Source of the DNA: Prochlorococcus sp. AG-347-K17
GTDB taxonomy: Bacteria; Cyanobacteriota; Cyanobacteriia; PCC-6307; Cyanobiaceae
Length of the DNA stretch: 64,000 nt
Reading direction: 5' to 3'
Assembly (NCBI GenBank): GCA_003281385.1
Contig: QCCE01000001.1
Location: 154,657 to 218,656 of the forward strand
Shown in pieces: positions 1 through 9,621 of the stretch (position 1 is the first letter of the stretch; the number at the start of each line of letters is the position of its first letter). The notes under the pieces are model-generated. The model was not told the origin of the DNA. It worked only from the letters and a program-made list of their open reading frames with translations, and searched no databases. The translations under genes and the position numbers were made by a program.

Positions 1-2
1 TC

Positions 3-944
3 AAAAGAGGTCAGGTTTTAAGTTTAGAAAGTACTACTTATCCAGGTACTACTAAAGAGGAAATTCTCCCTTTTATAAGAAGTTGCGGATTTAATATTGG
101 TGAAGATTTCTTCCTAATTTATTCACCAGAAAGAGAGGATCCAGGTAACAAGGATTTTCATACTTGTAATATTCCAAAAGTTTTAGGTGGGATAACATCA
201 AACTGCAACGAAATTGGAATTTCTTTGTATAAGCCAGTAATCTCAGAGATCGTGGAAGTTAAAGATACTTCTACAGCAGAAATGACAAAATTATTGGAAA
301 ATATTCATAGAGCAGTAAATATTGGTTTAATGAACGAATTAAAACCATTAGCAGATAAAATGGGAATAGATTTATATGAAGTTATAAGAGCTGCTTCAAC
401 TAAACCTTTTGGCTTTGTTGCATATTACCCAGGCCCTGGACTTGGAGGCCATTGTATACCAATTGATCCGTTTTACTTAACATGGAAAGCTAGGGAATAT
501 GGAATGCATACAAGATTTATAGAATTGGCTGGGGAAATAAATTCCGCAATGCCACATTATGTAGTAAGTCAAACCAGTAATGCCTTAAATAAGCGAGGGA
601 AACCTTTAAAGGATAGTAAGATTTTAATTCTTGGTATTAGTTACAAAAAAAATATTGATGATCTAAGAGAATCACCTTCACTAGTAATTATTGATTTATT
701 AAATAATAAAGGAGCTAAAGTAGATTACTGCGATCCATATTTCGAAGATTTACCAAAAACAAGAAAATTCCAATTCAATTTAAAAAGAATTGATTTATCT
801 GAAGAAAATCTAAAGCAGGCTGATGCCGTTATAGTATCTACTGATCATGATTTGTTTGATTATGCATTGATAAAGAGATTTAGCAAACTGATAATTGATA
901 CGCGTGGAAGATTTAAACCAGAAAATAATATAATAAGAGGATAA
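3..944 (+). CDS. UDP-N-acetylhexosamine 6-dehydrogenase (WbpA/TviB-like), 5' end outside window
   Basis: NAD-dependent dehydrogenase that oxidises C6 of a UDP-HexNAc to the uronic acid for surface glycan synthesis. The reading frame is open from base 3, so the gene begins before the window and the N-terminal NAD-binding fold is missing. Visible landmarks are the STTYPGTT stretch, SPERxDPG (near 126-150), the catalytic Cys in [11 protein letters not shown] (codon about 453-455), and a C-terminal domain with [14 protein letters not shown]. The STTYPGTT and [13 protein letters not shown] wording matches the WbpA/WbpO group better than UDP-glucose dehydrogenase; this is family knowledge, and the exact substrate is inferred. 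The amidotransferase follows after 33 bp on the same strand. Confidence 0.88.
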   Translation, partial: KRGQVLSLESTTYPGTTKEEILPFIRSCGFNIGEDFFLIYSPEREDPGNKDFHTCNIPKVLGGITSNCNEIGISLYKPVISEIVEVKDTSTAEMTKLLENIHRAVNIGLMNELKPLADKMGIDLYEVIRAASTKPFGFVAYYPGPGLGGHCIPIDPFYLTWKAREYGMHTRFIELAGEINSAMPHYVVSQTSNALNKRGKPLKDSKILILGISYKKNIDDLRESPSLVIIDLLNNKGAKVDYCDPYFEDLPKTRKFQFNLKRIDLSEENLKQADAVIVSTDHDLFDYALIKRFSKLIIDTRGRFKPENNIIRG

Positions 945-977
945 ATTTTAATTTTCTAAAAATATTTTTTTTATTTT

Positions 978-2816
978 ATGTGCGGATTAATTGGAGTTAT
1001 ATCTAAAGAAAAAATATCAACAAAAGATCTTTGGGAAATATCAAAAGATGCGGAAAGGAGGGGTCTTGATTCGAGTGGTATTTTATTTAATAGTGATCAA
1101 AATATTTTCCTAAAGAGATCTGATAAATCTCTTACTAAATTAATAAGCATTTCAAATTTTAGTAAAACCCAATTTGTTATCGGACATAGCAGATTAATTA
1201 CAAATAGTTTCGCTGAGAATCAGCCTGTTAAAAGAAAATTTATTTATGTTATTCACAATGGCATAATATTGAATCATAATGAAATATGGGAAAAATTAAA
1301 TCTTAAACCATATCAAAAAATTGATACTGAAGCTCTAGCAGGAATAGTAGAAAAAAACTTAATTGAAAGTAAAAAATATTCTAAAAAGATTAATTACATT
1401 GAAATTTTTGAGAAAATAAAAAAATATTCAAAAGGAACAATTGCCTGTGCAATTGTTATCCCCAAATTAGGTAAACTGCTCTTATATTCAAATAATGGAA
1501 GTTTATATATAGGTAAAAAAAATAAACAGATTATTTTCAGTTCAGAAAAATATATTCTTGAAAAGCTATCCTGTAAAAAAATTTGTCAGATTCGCGAGGA
1601 AGGTAAATTAATTGATATACCTAAAATATATAAAGAACCAATAATAATAGAAAATAATGAAAAAAGATTAAATCTTGTGCCAAAATTAGGTAAATCTATA
1701 TCACTTGAGAAATTATTACATCATGAAAAAAATAACTTGAAGAGATGTTCAAAATGCATTTTACCAGAAACCATGCCTTATATTTCTTTTGATAAAAATA
1801 ATATTTGTAATTATTGCAAGAATTATAAAATTAGAAATAACCCTAAGCCCAAAAAAGAGTTAACTAAATTACTTAAAAATTATTTAAATAAGAAGGGGGA
1901 AAACTGCATAGTTCCATTTTCCGGAGGAAGAGATAGTTGCTATGCTCTTCATATAATAATAAATGAATTAGGTCTAAAACCAATAACGTATACATACGAC
2001 TGGGGAATGGTTACAGACTTGGGAAGAAGAAATATAAGTAGAATGTCCTCAATTTTGGGGGTAGAGAATATTATTGTAGCCGCTAATATTGAAGAGAAAA
2101 GAAAAAATATAAGGATAAACCTAGAAGCCTGGTTAAAATCTCCACATTTAGGAATGATAAGCTTACTTACCGCTGGAGATAAACATTTTTTTCAACACAT
2201 AGAGTCTGTTAAAAAGCGGACAAATATCAAATTAAATCTATGGGGTATAAATCCATTAGAAGTTACACATTTTAAATCAGGCTTTTTAGGTATAAAACCA
2301 GATTTTGAAGAAAAAAGAGTTTATAGTCATGGATTATCGAAACAGATTACATATCAAAAATTAAGACTAAAAGAAATGATAAAAAATCCATCTTATTTAA
2401 ATTCATCACTTATAGATACAATGTTGGGTGAATATTTTAGAAGTTTCAAGAAAAAAACTGATTATTTTCATCTATATGATTATTGGAAATGGGATGAAAA
2501 TCTAATAAATAATACTTTAACTAATCAATATGGGTGGGAATTAGCCCCTGATACTACTACCACCTGGAGGATAGGAGATGGTACTGCTGCTTTTTATAAT
2601 TATATATACTTTAAAGTAGCTGGTTTTACTGAACATGACACCTTTAGAAGCAATCAAATTAGAGAAGGTGATATTACAAGAACAGAGGCTTTAAACTTAA
2701 TAGAAAAAGAAAATTTACCAAGATTTCCCAATATAAAATGGTACTTAGATGCAGTTGGATTAGATTTCGAAGAAGTCATAAAAATAATAAACAATATCAA
2801 GCCAATCTTTAATTGA
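978..2816 (+). CDS. Glutaminase-fused N-acetyl sugar amidotransferase (WbpG-like C-terminus)
   Basis: Two enzymes in one 612-residue chain. Residues 2 to about 220 look like a class II (Ntn) glutaminase: MCG with Cys2 exposed after Met removal, RRGLDSSG, GHSRL and HNGIILNHNE. From about residue 255 the chain matches WbpG/PseA-type sugar amidotransferases: RCSKC and CNYC metal-like pairs and a PP-loop PFSGGRDSCYA near 312-322. The likely reaction converts a sugar carboxylate or acetamido group to an amide or amidine using glutamine-derived ammonia. Stand-alone WbpG normally takes ammonia from HisH/HisF, and here the glutaminase appears built in. A WbpA-like dehydrogenase lies just upstream. 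The stop overlaps the next start by one base. The substrate is inferred. Confidence 0.82.
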   Translation: MCGLIGVISKEKISTKDLWEISKDAERRGLDSSGILFNSDQNIFLKRSDKSLTKLISISNFSKTQFVIGHSRLITNSFAENQPVKRKFIYVIHNGIILNHNEIWEKLNLKPYQKIDTEALAGIVEKNLIESKKYSKKINYIEIFEKIKKYSKGTIACAIVIPKLGKLLLYSNNGSLYIGKKNKQIIFSSEKYILEKLSCKKICQIREEGKLIDIPKIYKEPIIIENNEKRLNLVPKLGKSISLEKLLHHEKNNLKRCSKCILPETMPYISFDKNNICNYCKNYKIRNNPKPKKELTKLLKNYLNKKGENCIVPFSGGRDSCYALHIIINELGLKPITYTYDWGMVTDLGRRNISRMSSILGVENIIVAANIEEKRKNIRINLEAWLKSPHLGMISLLTAGDKHFFQHIESVKKRTNIKLNLWGINPLEVTHFKSGFLGIKPDFEEKRVYSHGLSKQITYQKLRLKEMIKNPSYLNSSLIDTMLGEYFRSFKKKTDYFHLYDYWKWDENLINNTLTNQYGWELAPDTTTTWRIGDGTAAFYNYIYFKVAGFTEHDTFRSNQIREGDITRTEALNLIEKENLPRFPNIKWYLDAVGLDFEEVIKIINNIKPIFN

Positions 2817-4024
2817 TGAAATCAATTTGGTATATATCAAAATATGTAAAAACATCACATATAGGTAATAGTGGTGCAAGAGGATTTTTTCTTTTGGATG
2901 AACTATCTAAAAGGGGTTATGATTGCACTATATTTTCTTCATATCCCTTTAAATATTCAAAAAAATTTAAAAAAGTTATTGTAAATATAAAAAGAAATTT
3001 TAAATATGTTTATTTAAATTCATATAAATACAAAAATTCAAATTCAATTTCTAGAGTAATTAGTTGGTTAGATTTTGAAATTAAACTTTTATTTTTAAAA
3101 AAGAAATATTTATCTAAACCTGACGTAATTATAGTTTCAAGTTTATCCTTACTTACAATAATAAATGGACTTTTTTTAAAAAAAAAATATTCATGTAAAT
3201 TATTTTTTGAAGTAAGAGACATATGGCCTTTAACACTAGTTGAAGAAGGTGGATTTCATAATAAAAATTTTTTAATATATTTACTAAAAATAATAGAAAT
3301 TGTTGGATATAAGTATTCGGATCATATTATAGGTACGATGCCAAACTTAAAAGAACATGTTGATAATGTTCTTGGTTTCCCAAAAAAAGTTTCCTGTATA
3401 CCTATTGGATTTGATATCAAAGAAACGTCTAAATCAAGTAAAATTAATAAAAATATTAAAAATCTTATACCAAAGAATAAATTTATAATTGGATATTTTG
3501 GAGGTATAGGCATATCAAATGCACTTGATACTTTCTTCGAATCTATAAAAAAACTGGAAAATAATGAAGAAATTCATTTTATTGTTGCTGGGGAAGGCGA
3601 TTTAAGAAAAAATTATTATGAGCAAACTGAACATTTAAAAAATATAACATTTTTACCCATGATTAAAAAAAAATTCATTTACTCCCTTATGTCTTTTTGT
3701 GATCTTTTATATTTCAGTACTAATAATTCCAAAGTATGGGACTATGGTCAATCTTTAAATAAAGTTGTTGATTATATGCTAGCAGGTATACCAATTATTG
3801 GATCATATGATGGTTATAAGTCAATGATTAATGAATCTGGATGTGGAGAATTTATAAAGCCAAATGATATTGATCAACATTTAAAAAATTTTTTAAAATA
3901 CAAAAATATGCCTATACAAGATAGAAAAAATTTAGGTAATAAAGGTAAAAAATGGATCATTCAAAATAGATCTTATAAAAAACTAAGCTATTTTTTATCA
4001 GAAATCATTTCAAAAAATACTTAA
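2816..4024 (+). CDS. GT4-family glycosyltransferase (WbuB-like)
   Basis: GT-B fold glycosyltransferase of about 402 residues acting at the cytoplasmic membrane on a lipid-linked glycan. The N-terminus (WYISKY, then GARGFFLLDELSKRGYD) resembles WbuB-type transferases. The C-terminal half has the donor-binding pattern GEGDLRKNYYE and VVDYMLAGIPIIG. I chose the ATG at 2816, which overlaps the preceding TGA by one base, over an in-frame TTG three bases earlier. It sits between the amidotransferase and the PglC-like initiator, so it probably adds the second sugar of that repeat unit. The donor sugar cannot be read from the sequence. Confidence 0.8.
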   Translation: MKSIWYISKYVKTSHIGNSGARGFFLLDELSKRGYDCTIFSSYPFKYSKKFKKVIVNIKRNFKYVYLNSYKYKNSNSISRVISWLDFEIKLLFLKKKYLSKPDVIIVSSLSLLTIINGLFLKKKYSCKLFFEVRDIWPLTLVEEGGFHNKNFLIYLLKIIEIVGYKYSDHIIGTMPNLKEHVDNVLGFPKKVSCIPIGFDIKETSKSSKINKNIKNLIPKNKFIIGYFGGIGISNALDTFFESIKKLENNEEIHFIVAGEGDLRKNYYEQTEHLKNITFLPMIKKKFIYSLMSFCDLLYFSTNNSKVWDYGQSLNKVVDYMLAGIPIIGSYDGYKSMINESGCGEFIKPNDIDQHLKNFLKYKNMPIQDRKNLGNKGKKWIIQNRSYKKLSYFLSEIISKNT

Positions 4025-4633
4025 ATGAATTATTTAAGAATAAAATATTTTTTTGACAAATTTTTTGCTTTGATGGGATTAATTCTTTTATTCCCATTAT
4101 TAATAGTTATTGGATTAGTAATAAAATTCAATTTAGGAAAACCTATTTTTTTTATTCAAAAAAGACCAGGTTTAAAAGAAAAATTTTTTTATCTAATAAA
4201 GTTCAGAACTATGAATAGTAAAAAAGATAAATTTGGTAATTTATTTAGTGATGATGAAAGACTTACATCTCTTGGCAAATGGTTAAGAAAAACATCGATT
4301 GACGAAATACCTTCTTTAATAAATATTATTAAGGGTGAAATGAGTTTTGTTGGCCCGAGACCATTACTAGCCGAATATCTAAATTTATATTCGGATTTTG
4401 AAAGGAAAAGACACTCTGTAAAACCAGGTCTGACTGGATTAGCCCAAATAAAAGGAAGGAATAATTTATCTTGGAAAAAAAAATTTGAATATGATATTTT
4501 ATATGTAGATAACATTTCTTTTATTTTAGATTTAAAAATTTTTCTTTTAACTTTTTTAAAAGTATTTAAAAGAGAAGGAATATATCCAAAAGATAAAAAA
4601 ATTGTCATCCCTTTCAAAGGTCATAATGAATAA
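4025..4633 (+). CDS. Small phosphoglycosyl transferase (PglC-type initiator)
   Basis: Monotopic membrane enzyme that moves a phospho-sugar from a UDP-sugar to undecaprenyl phosphate, starting glycan assembly. At 202 residues it is the minimal catalytic form. One N-terminal hydrophobic helix (about 9-35) is followed by QKRPG, KFRTM, SIDEIPSLINIIKGEMSFVGPRP and KPGLTGLAQI. These are the family's acidic pair and signature blocks. It begins directly after the upstream stop and is followed by PglD-like and PglE-like genes, so the substrate may be a diacetamido-trideoxyhexose (bacillosamine-type); that is inference. A second, larger initiating transferase lies at 18972. Confidence 0.9.
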   Translation: MNYLRIKYFFDKFFALMGLILLFPLLIVIGLVIKFNLGKPIFFIQKRPGLKEKFFYLIKFRTMNSKKDKFGNLFSDDERLTSLGKWLRKTSIDEIPSLINIIKGEMSFVGPRPLLAEYLNLYSDFERKRHSVKPGLTGLAQIKGRNNLSWKKKFEYDILYVDNISFILDLKIFLLTFLKVFKREGIYPKDKKIVIPFKGHNE

Positions 4634-4639
4634 TTTATT

Positions 4640-5287
4640 TTGGAAAAAAAACTTTTAATTTTAGGATGTGGTGGCCATGGTAAGGTAGTTGCAGATATTG
4701 CAGAAAAATGTGCATATTTTAAAGACATCTCTTTCCTAGATAAAAAAAGTTTAAGCAAATATTCTAGATATACAGTTTTTGACAATAAAATTATAGGAGA
4801 TATTAATGAAGAAAATATTGAGAAATTTTCCAAAGAATATACACATTTTTTTGTTGGGATTGGAGACAATAAAGTTCGTATTCAATGGTTAAAAATAATT
4901 AAAAGAATGAATATTAAAATAACAAAAATAATAGATCCATCCGCCGAGATTTCTAAATATTCTGAGATAGATGAAGGAACATTTATAAATAAAAATACTG
5001 TAATTCAATGTGATTCTAAAATAAAATCTGGTTCTATATTAAATACTTCATCTACTATTGATCACGACTGCATAATTGGAGAAGGTACGCATATTTCCCC
5101 TGGTGTGAATATAGCTGGAAATGTAAAAGTTGGGAAAAATTGTTGGATTGGTATTGGATCAAAGATAGTACAAAATATAAAAATCGGAAATAACGTTATA
5201 GTTGGAGGTGGTTCATTAGTTTTAAATAATATCCCAAATGATGTTATGGTTTTTGGGAGTCCATCGAAGATTATAAAAAATATTTGA
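4640..5287 (+). CDS. PglD/NeuD-type sugar O- or N-acetyltransferase
   Basis: Acetyl-CoA dependent acetyltransferase of 215 residues. The N-terminal small Rossmann domain starts LLILGCGGHGKVVADIAE. The C-terminal half (from about residue 95) is a left-handed beta-helix of hexapeptide repeats: GTFINKNTVIQ, SILNTSSTIDHDCIIGEGTHISPGV, and GSPSKII at the end. The His in TIDHDC matches the catalytic histidine of PglD. The start is TTG at 4640, the only start that includes the conserved glycine loop. Lying between PglC-like and PglE-like genes, it is most likely the amino-sugar N-acetyltransferase of this block, although NeuD-like O-acetylation is possible. Confidence 0.85.
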   Translation: MEKKLLILGCGGHGKVVADIAEKCAYFKDISFLDKKSLSKYSRYTVFDNKIIGDINEENIEKFSKEYTHFFVGIGDNKVRIQWLKIIKRMNIKITKIIDPSAEISKYSEIDEGTFINKNTVIQCDSKIKSGSILNTSSTIDHDCIIGEGTHISPGVNIAGNVKVGKNCWIGIGSKIVQNIKIGNNVIVGGGSLVLNNIPNDVMVFGSPSKIIKNI

Positions 5288-5292
5288 TTTAA

Positions 5293-6468
5293 ATGAAATT
5301 ACCAAGCTGGCCTTACTACTCAAAAGATGAAATAAATGCAGTAGAAGAAGTCCTTAAATCAGGCGCTGTTAATTATTGGACAGGAAAGATATCTAAATCA
5401 TTTGAAAATGAATTTGCTAATTTTTGCGGATGCAAATATTCTTTAGCCTTAGCAAACGGGTCTTTAGCACTATCATGTGCTTATTTAGCGATTGGTATAA
5501 AAAAGAATGATGAAGTAATTACAACACCAAGATCTTTTATTGCCACTGCAAGTAGTGCATCATTATTGGGGGCAAAAATAGTATTTGCAGATGTGAACAG
5601 AGATTCTGGAAATATTACAGCTGAAAATATCGAACCTTTGATTACAAAAAAAACAAAGGCAATAGTAGTCGTTCATTTAGCTGGTTGGCCAGTAGATATA
5701 TTAAAAATTTCGAAACTTGCGAAAAATTATAATATTCCACTAATAGAAGATTGCTCCCAAGCTCATGGAGCAGAAGTAACAATTAACGAAAAAAGTTATT
5801 CTATTGGTCAGTTTGGAGATATCAATACATGGAGTTTTTGCCAAGATAAGATAATTTCAACAGGAGGAGAAGGCGGTATGATTACGACTAATAATAAAAA
5901 GTATTATGAAAAAATTTGGTCCTTTAAAGATCACGGGAAATCCTTTTTAAAATTCAAAGATAACTCATCTAATCTTGAATATAGGTATATACATGATAAT
6001 TTAGGCTCTAATTTTAGAATTACAGAGATGCAAAGTGCTATTGGTAGATTACAACTCAAAAAATTAAAAAATTGGCGAGAAATTAGAACTAAAAATGCTG
6101 AAATAATTATTAATCAATTAAAAAATAATAGATTAATAAGGGTCCCAAAACCTAACAATGAAGTGATCCATGGTTGGTACAAATTTAATTGTTTTTTAAA
6201 TTTAGAATTATTAAAAGATGATTGGAATAGGAAAAAAATTATTGGAGAAATTAGATTAAAAGGATTTCCAGCCTTTCAAGGTTCATGTAGTGAACTTTAT
6301 CTTGAAAAATGTTTTTTAAAAAAATCTATTGATCCAATTATATTACCTATTGCAAAAGAATTAGGAAATACAAATTTAACATTCCTAATCCATCCCACTA
6401 TTAATGAAAATGAAATGCTTGAATATGCTGAAAATATAAATAATGTTTTTAAATTAGCTATGAAATAA
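5293..6468 (+). CDS. PLP-dependent sugar aminotransferase (DegT/DnrJ/EryC1/StrS, PglE-like)
   Basis: Aminotransferase that places an amino group on a 4-keto nucleotide sugar. At 391 residues it has the full family length. It shows VEEVLKSGAVNYWTG near the start, NGSLALSCAY, IPLIEDCSQAHGA, and the PLP lysine in FCQDKIISTGGEGGMI (about residue 191). C-terminal FRITEMQSAIG is also typical. It follows the acetyltransferase by 5 bp, matching the PglE-PglD arrangement for UDP-bacillosamine, but no 4,6-dehydratase partner (PglF) is visible and it may lie upstream. The gene ends convergently, 3 bp from the stop of the minus-strand oxidoreductase. Confidence 0.88.
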   Translation: MKLPSWPYYSKDEINAVEEVLKSGAVNYWTGKISKSFENEFANFCGCKYSLALANGSLALSCAYLAIGIKKNDEVITTPRSFIATASSASLLGAKIVFADVNRDSGNITAENIEPLITKKTKAIVVVHLAGWPVDILKISKLAKNYNIPLIEDCSQAHGAEVTINEKSYSIGQFGDINTWSFCQDKIISTGGEGGMITTNNKKYYEKIWSFKDHGKSFLKFKDNSSNLEYRYIHDNLGSNFRITEMQSAIGRLQLKKLKNWREIRTKNAEIIINQLKNNRLIRVPKPNNEVIHGWYKFNCFLNLELLKDDWNRKKIIGEIRLKGFPAFQGSCSELYLEKCFLKKSIDPIILPIAKELGNTNLTFLIHPTINENEMLEYAENINNVFKLAMK

Positions 6469-6471
6469 TAA

Positions 6472-7605
6472 TTAAGTTAAATCTCTTTCCAAAGGTAGTT
6501 CAACCTCTAATCCTGTTTTTGAAGAACGATAAGCCGCTATTAATAATTCAAGACTTTTTAAACCCTCTTCACCTGAACAAATTGCTTCTGACTCACCCCT
6601 CAAATTTTTCAACATATTTTCATAATATGGAGGATGACCAAACCCATAGATATTTGATGTTTCATAACTTGCATTTCTTACCATCTCATCATCTTTATCA
6701 GAGTCTGAGAAGTGCCACTCTTCAATCTTATTAACAGCTTTTCCTCCAATCTTAACTGTACCTTTATCACCAATAATTGTAATAGAACCCTCAATATTAT
6801 GAGGATAAGTAATCATGGTAACTGCCATAGTTCCTAAAACACCTTTTTCCCATTTAATTTTCAATACAGCTGTGTCCTCTACTTCAATCTTTCTTGCGAC
6901 TGTTGAAGTAGAAGCGTTAATACTTTTTACGGGACCAATTAACCAATCAAGCAAATCAACATAATGGCTTGCCTGATTCATTAAAGCTCCTCCATCAAGC
7001 TCTATTGTACCTCTCCAATCATCTTGATCATAGTAGCTCTGTGGTCTTTGCCAAAAAACATTTACTACAACAAGTCCAATTTTACCAAAACGTTTTTTTA
7101 ATATCTGATCTTTAACTAAGGTAATTGTTTTATTAAAACGATTTTGCTTAACAACAAAAAGTTTTACATTTTCATTTTTACAAACTTTAAGCATTTCTAA
7201 ACCATCATTCCAATTCGTAGCCATTGGTTTTTCAGTACATATATTAATTCCTAATTTTGCTGCTATGATAGTTTGCCTTGGATGCAATCCACTTGGGGTA
7301 GTGAGAATAATTAAATCAACTTCTAATTTATTATTTTTTATTTCATTAAAAAATAAACTATCATTCTGAAATTCTTTTAAATAATCAAGAGATAATTGAT
7401 ATTTTCTTTTGCATTCTTCAATTAAAACTTTAGCTGATTCAATTCTTCTACTATCTTTATCGCATATAGCTACAAGCTCACACATTTGGTTATGAATAAA
7501 GATTGATCTAATATGATTATTCGAAATTCTTCCACAACCGATAATTGCGACTTTTATTTTTTGTTTTAAAATTTTTTTTATTTCCATAAAAATTCTAAAT
7601 ATCAA
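6472..7605 (-). CDS. Gfo/Idh/MocA oxidoreductase (WbpB/WlbA-like)
   Basis: NAD(P)-dependent dehydrogenase of a nucleotide sugar, probably C3 oxidation of a UDP-HexNAc uronic acid if it truly belongs with WbpB. The Rossmann motif VAIIGCGRISNNHI lies near residue 20; CTEKPMATNW holds the conserved EKP lysine, then VVKQNRFN and GGALMNQASHYVDLLDW. The QNR pattern is seen in WbpB/WlbA. The start at 7605 is the longest, and an internal Met at residue 7 (near 7587) is equally possible. It lies on the same strand as the WbpG/HisF/HisH set, which fits an amidino- or amido-uronic acid pathway with the WbpA-like gene at the left edge. Confidence 0.78.
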   Translation of the reverse strand: MIFRIFMEIKKILKQKIKVAIIGCGRISNNHIRSIFIHNQMCELVAICDKDSRRIESAKVLIEECKRKYQLSLDYLKEFQNDSLFFNEIKNNKLEVDLIILTTPSGLHPRQTIIAAKLGINICTEKPMATNWNDGLEMLKVCKNENVKLFVVKQNRFNKTITLVKDQILKKRFGKIGLVVVNVFWQRPQSYYDQDDWRGTIELDGGALMNQASHYVDLLDWLIGPVKSINASTSTVARKIEVEDTAVLKIKWEKGVLGTMAVTMITYPHNIEGSITIIGDKGTVKIGGKAVNKIEEWHFSDSDKDDEMVRNASYETSNIYGFGHPPYYENMLKNLRGESEAICSGEEGLKSLELLIAAYRSSKTGLEVELPLERDLT

Positions 7606-7681
7606 TCAATTATATTGCTTCAGAATATATAAAAGTAAAAGTAGAAATAAATATTTAAGGGTAGAAAATTAAAGCTTTTTA

Positions 7682-8839
7682 TTAAGAGTATTTATTTAAT
7701 AAAATTCCAAATTTATTCGTTAAAAAATTCTGAGTTTTCTTTAATAAATTATAATATTTTGTCCAATTTTTAAAAGAGCTATGTTCTCTATTTTTATTCC
7801 CAATATATTCTTCTAGTAATTCTACTGTAATTCCTAATTTCTTTGCAATATATAACTTATCAAAATCTATTTCATCTTTACAATAAAGATCCTCTTTCAA
7901 AATTTCAATTGCATCACTTCTTTTTAATTGTCTTGAATTTATTAAGCTTGACAGGTGAGGGAGTCTTTTATCGATACCAAATTTTTTTGGTAAATAATAA
8001 TTCTGATAGAAACTTGTAAAGATTGATTCACCATGCTTTCTTTTATAATCTTTAAAACCAACCTTTTCGGATAGTTCTCTACAAGCTTCAACTTTGTTAT
8101 ATCTCATATAATTAAGTGGCCTTATAGTTTTAATATTAAAAAAAATTGGATATAAAAAATAATATTCAAAAAAGCTTGTAATTTTATAATCCTTTAATTT
8201 TTTATCACCAAATTTTTTATAAATATCTTTTATATTTATGGAGTCATTATTACTCCATAGCCAAGAATCAGGGAAAACCCCTTCAGTCGCAATATTACCC
8301 CCTGATAATAAATAATTTATGTTGTTACTTACAGCATACTTATACAAATAGCTAATAAATATATGATCTTGTGGAATATCCTGATTTGGTACACCAGCTT
8401 TAAGATAGGCCAATTGTAAACTTTTCATTTCCTCCCAATTAACAACATGTGTTATCAATTCATATCTACAATATTTGACTATAGATTCAATATTTGAAAC
8501 TGCTAATTCCGAATTCCACCCAGCATCTATATGAATTACCAAAGGTTTAAGACCTAACTCATAGACCTTTAATGCTAAGTAAGAGCTATCAATTCCTCCA
8601 CTTAATCCCAATAAACAGTCAAATTTTTTATTCTTAGAATTTTTTTTTATTTTATTAAAAATAGTATTTAATCTCCTATTTCCTTCTTCATTTGGAAACC
8701 AATTATTATTTTCATAATTTGAAAATTTAATACAATGATTACATACTCCTTGAGAATTGAATTGTATAAATCTATCAGATGTATCCATTACACATCTTTT
8801 GCATCTCTTATATTTTGTATGACCATATTTTTTAATCAT
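7682..8839 (-). CDS. wbpG: N-acetyl sugar amidotransferase (WbpG family)
   Basis: ATP-dependent (PP-loop) amidotransferase that makes an acetamidino sugar with ammonia from its HisH/HisF partners. The 385-residue chain shows RCKRC (13-16), CNHC (33-36), a PP-loop LSGGIDSS (79-86), then LLSGGNIATEGVFP. These fit the N-acetyl sugar amidotransferase family. The HisF-like and HisH-like genes lie immediately upstream on the same strand, the same trio as in the Pseudomonas aeruginosa O5 cluster. Ammonia delivery is inferred from the family. It is clearly different from the glutaminase-fused homologue at 978. Confidence 0.87.
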   Translation of the reverse strand: MIKKYGHTKYKRCKRCVMDTSDRFIQFNSQGVCNHCIKFSNYENNNWFPNEEGNRRLNTIFNKIKKNSKNKKFDCLLGLSGGIDSSYLALKVYELGLKPLVIHIDAGWNSELAVSNIESIVKYCRYELITHVVNWEEMKSLQLAYLKAGVPNQDIPQDHIFISYLYKYAVSNNINYLLSGGNIATEGVFPDSWLWSNNDSINIKDIYKKFGDKKLKDYKITSFFEYYFLYPIFFNIKTIRPLNYMRYNKVEACRELSEKVGFKDYKRKHGESIFTSFYQNYYLPKKFGIDKRLPHLSSLINSRQLKRSDAIEILKEDLYCKDEIDFDKLYIAKKLGITVELLEEYIGNKNREHSSFKNWTKYYNLLKKTQNFLTNKFGILLNKYS

Positions 8840-8860
8840 TTAGTACAAGAAAGAGGTGAT

Positions 8861-9619
8861 TCAAGAAAATAGAGATTTTATTTCTTCATACGTTGGGTAA
8901 GTTAATAATACTGCTTTATGGGGACCATAGAAACAAAAAAAAGAACCTGCTGCTACAGCACTTGCTCCAGACTTGATAAGTTTTTTCATATCATGCAAAC
9001 TAGCTATTCCGCCAAGAGATACAATAGGTAAATTTATTTCCTTAGATAGCATCTCAACAAGTTCATTATCTGGACCTTTTAATAAACCATCCTTATCAAC
9101 GGAATTAAGGAGAATTTCCCCTACACCAATCTCTGATAAATTCTTAATAAAATTTATCCAATCATGTTCTAATTTCTTTTTATTAAGGTAGCTATAAATT
9201 TTTGGTTTTTTAAATATATTTCTTTTAATGTCAATAGAAATAATTATACTTTGGCTCCCAAATTGATTGACTAGTTTACTTATTAATAAGGTATCTTTAA
9301 GAGCAACATTATTTAAACAAATTTTCTCGACGCCTAATGCAAATATATCCTTTGCCTGCTGAAGAGTTCTAATACCCCCTCCATAAGATAAAGGCATAAG
9401 GCATTCTCCACTGATAGATTCTATAAGTTCATAATTTGGTTCTCTGTTATTCTTTGTGGCTGATATGTCTATAAGCATAATTTCATCGACCTCTTTTTCA
9501 TTAAAAATCCTTACCGCATTAAGAGGATCTCCTATATATTTAGATTTTGAAAATTGAACAGTTTTAACTAAATTATTATTTTCAATAGTCAAAACAGGAA
9601 TTACTCTATTGAGAAGCAT
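8861..9619 (-). CDS. HisF-like ammonia-transfer/cyclase subunit of the sugar amidotransferase system
   Basis: A (beta/alpha)8 barrel of 252 residues related to the HisF subunit of imidazole glycerol phosphate synthase. It has RVIPVLTIENNNLVKT, LIDISATKNNREPN, MPLSYGGGIRTLQQA, and VSLGGIASLHD as the second phosphate-binding loop. In true HisF the early motif is usually CLDVxxGRVVKG; here it is degenerate (VLTIENNNLVKT), as expected for the surface-sugar paralogue. The stop of hisH lies 2 bp upstream, and the WbpG gene follows after 21 bp. Its role is probably to conduct ammonia from HisH to WbpG rather than to make histidine. Confidence 0.85.
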   Translation of the reverse strand: MLLNRVIPVLTIENNNLVKTVQFSKSKYIGDPLNAVRIFNEKEVDEIMLIDISATKNNREPNYELIESISGECLMPLSYGGGIRTLQQAKDIFALGVEKICLNNVALKDTLLISKLVNQFGSQSIIISIDIKRNIFKKPKIYSYLNKKKLEHDWINFIKNLSEIGVGEILLNSVDKDGLLKGPDNELVEMLSKEINLPIVSLGGIASLHDMKKLIKSGASAVAAGSFFCFYGPHKAVLLTYPTYEEIKSLFS

Positions 9620-9621
9620 AT

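Noticed and set aside
225..944. Start of the dehydrogenase at 225
   Set aside because: The frame and conserved residues continue upstream to base 3, so the apparent start is internal and the gene is cut by the window edge.
4189..4617. 142-codon antisense frame opposite the PglC-like gene
   Set aside because: It is the reverse reading of a well-conserved enzyme, lacks protein-like features and no known family is evident.
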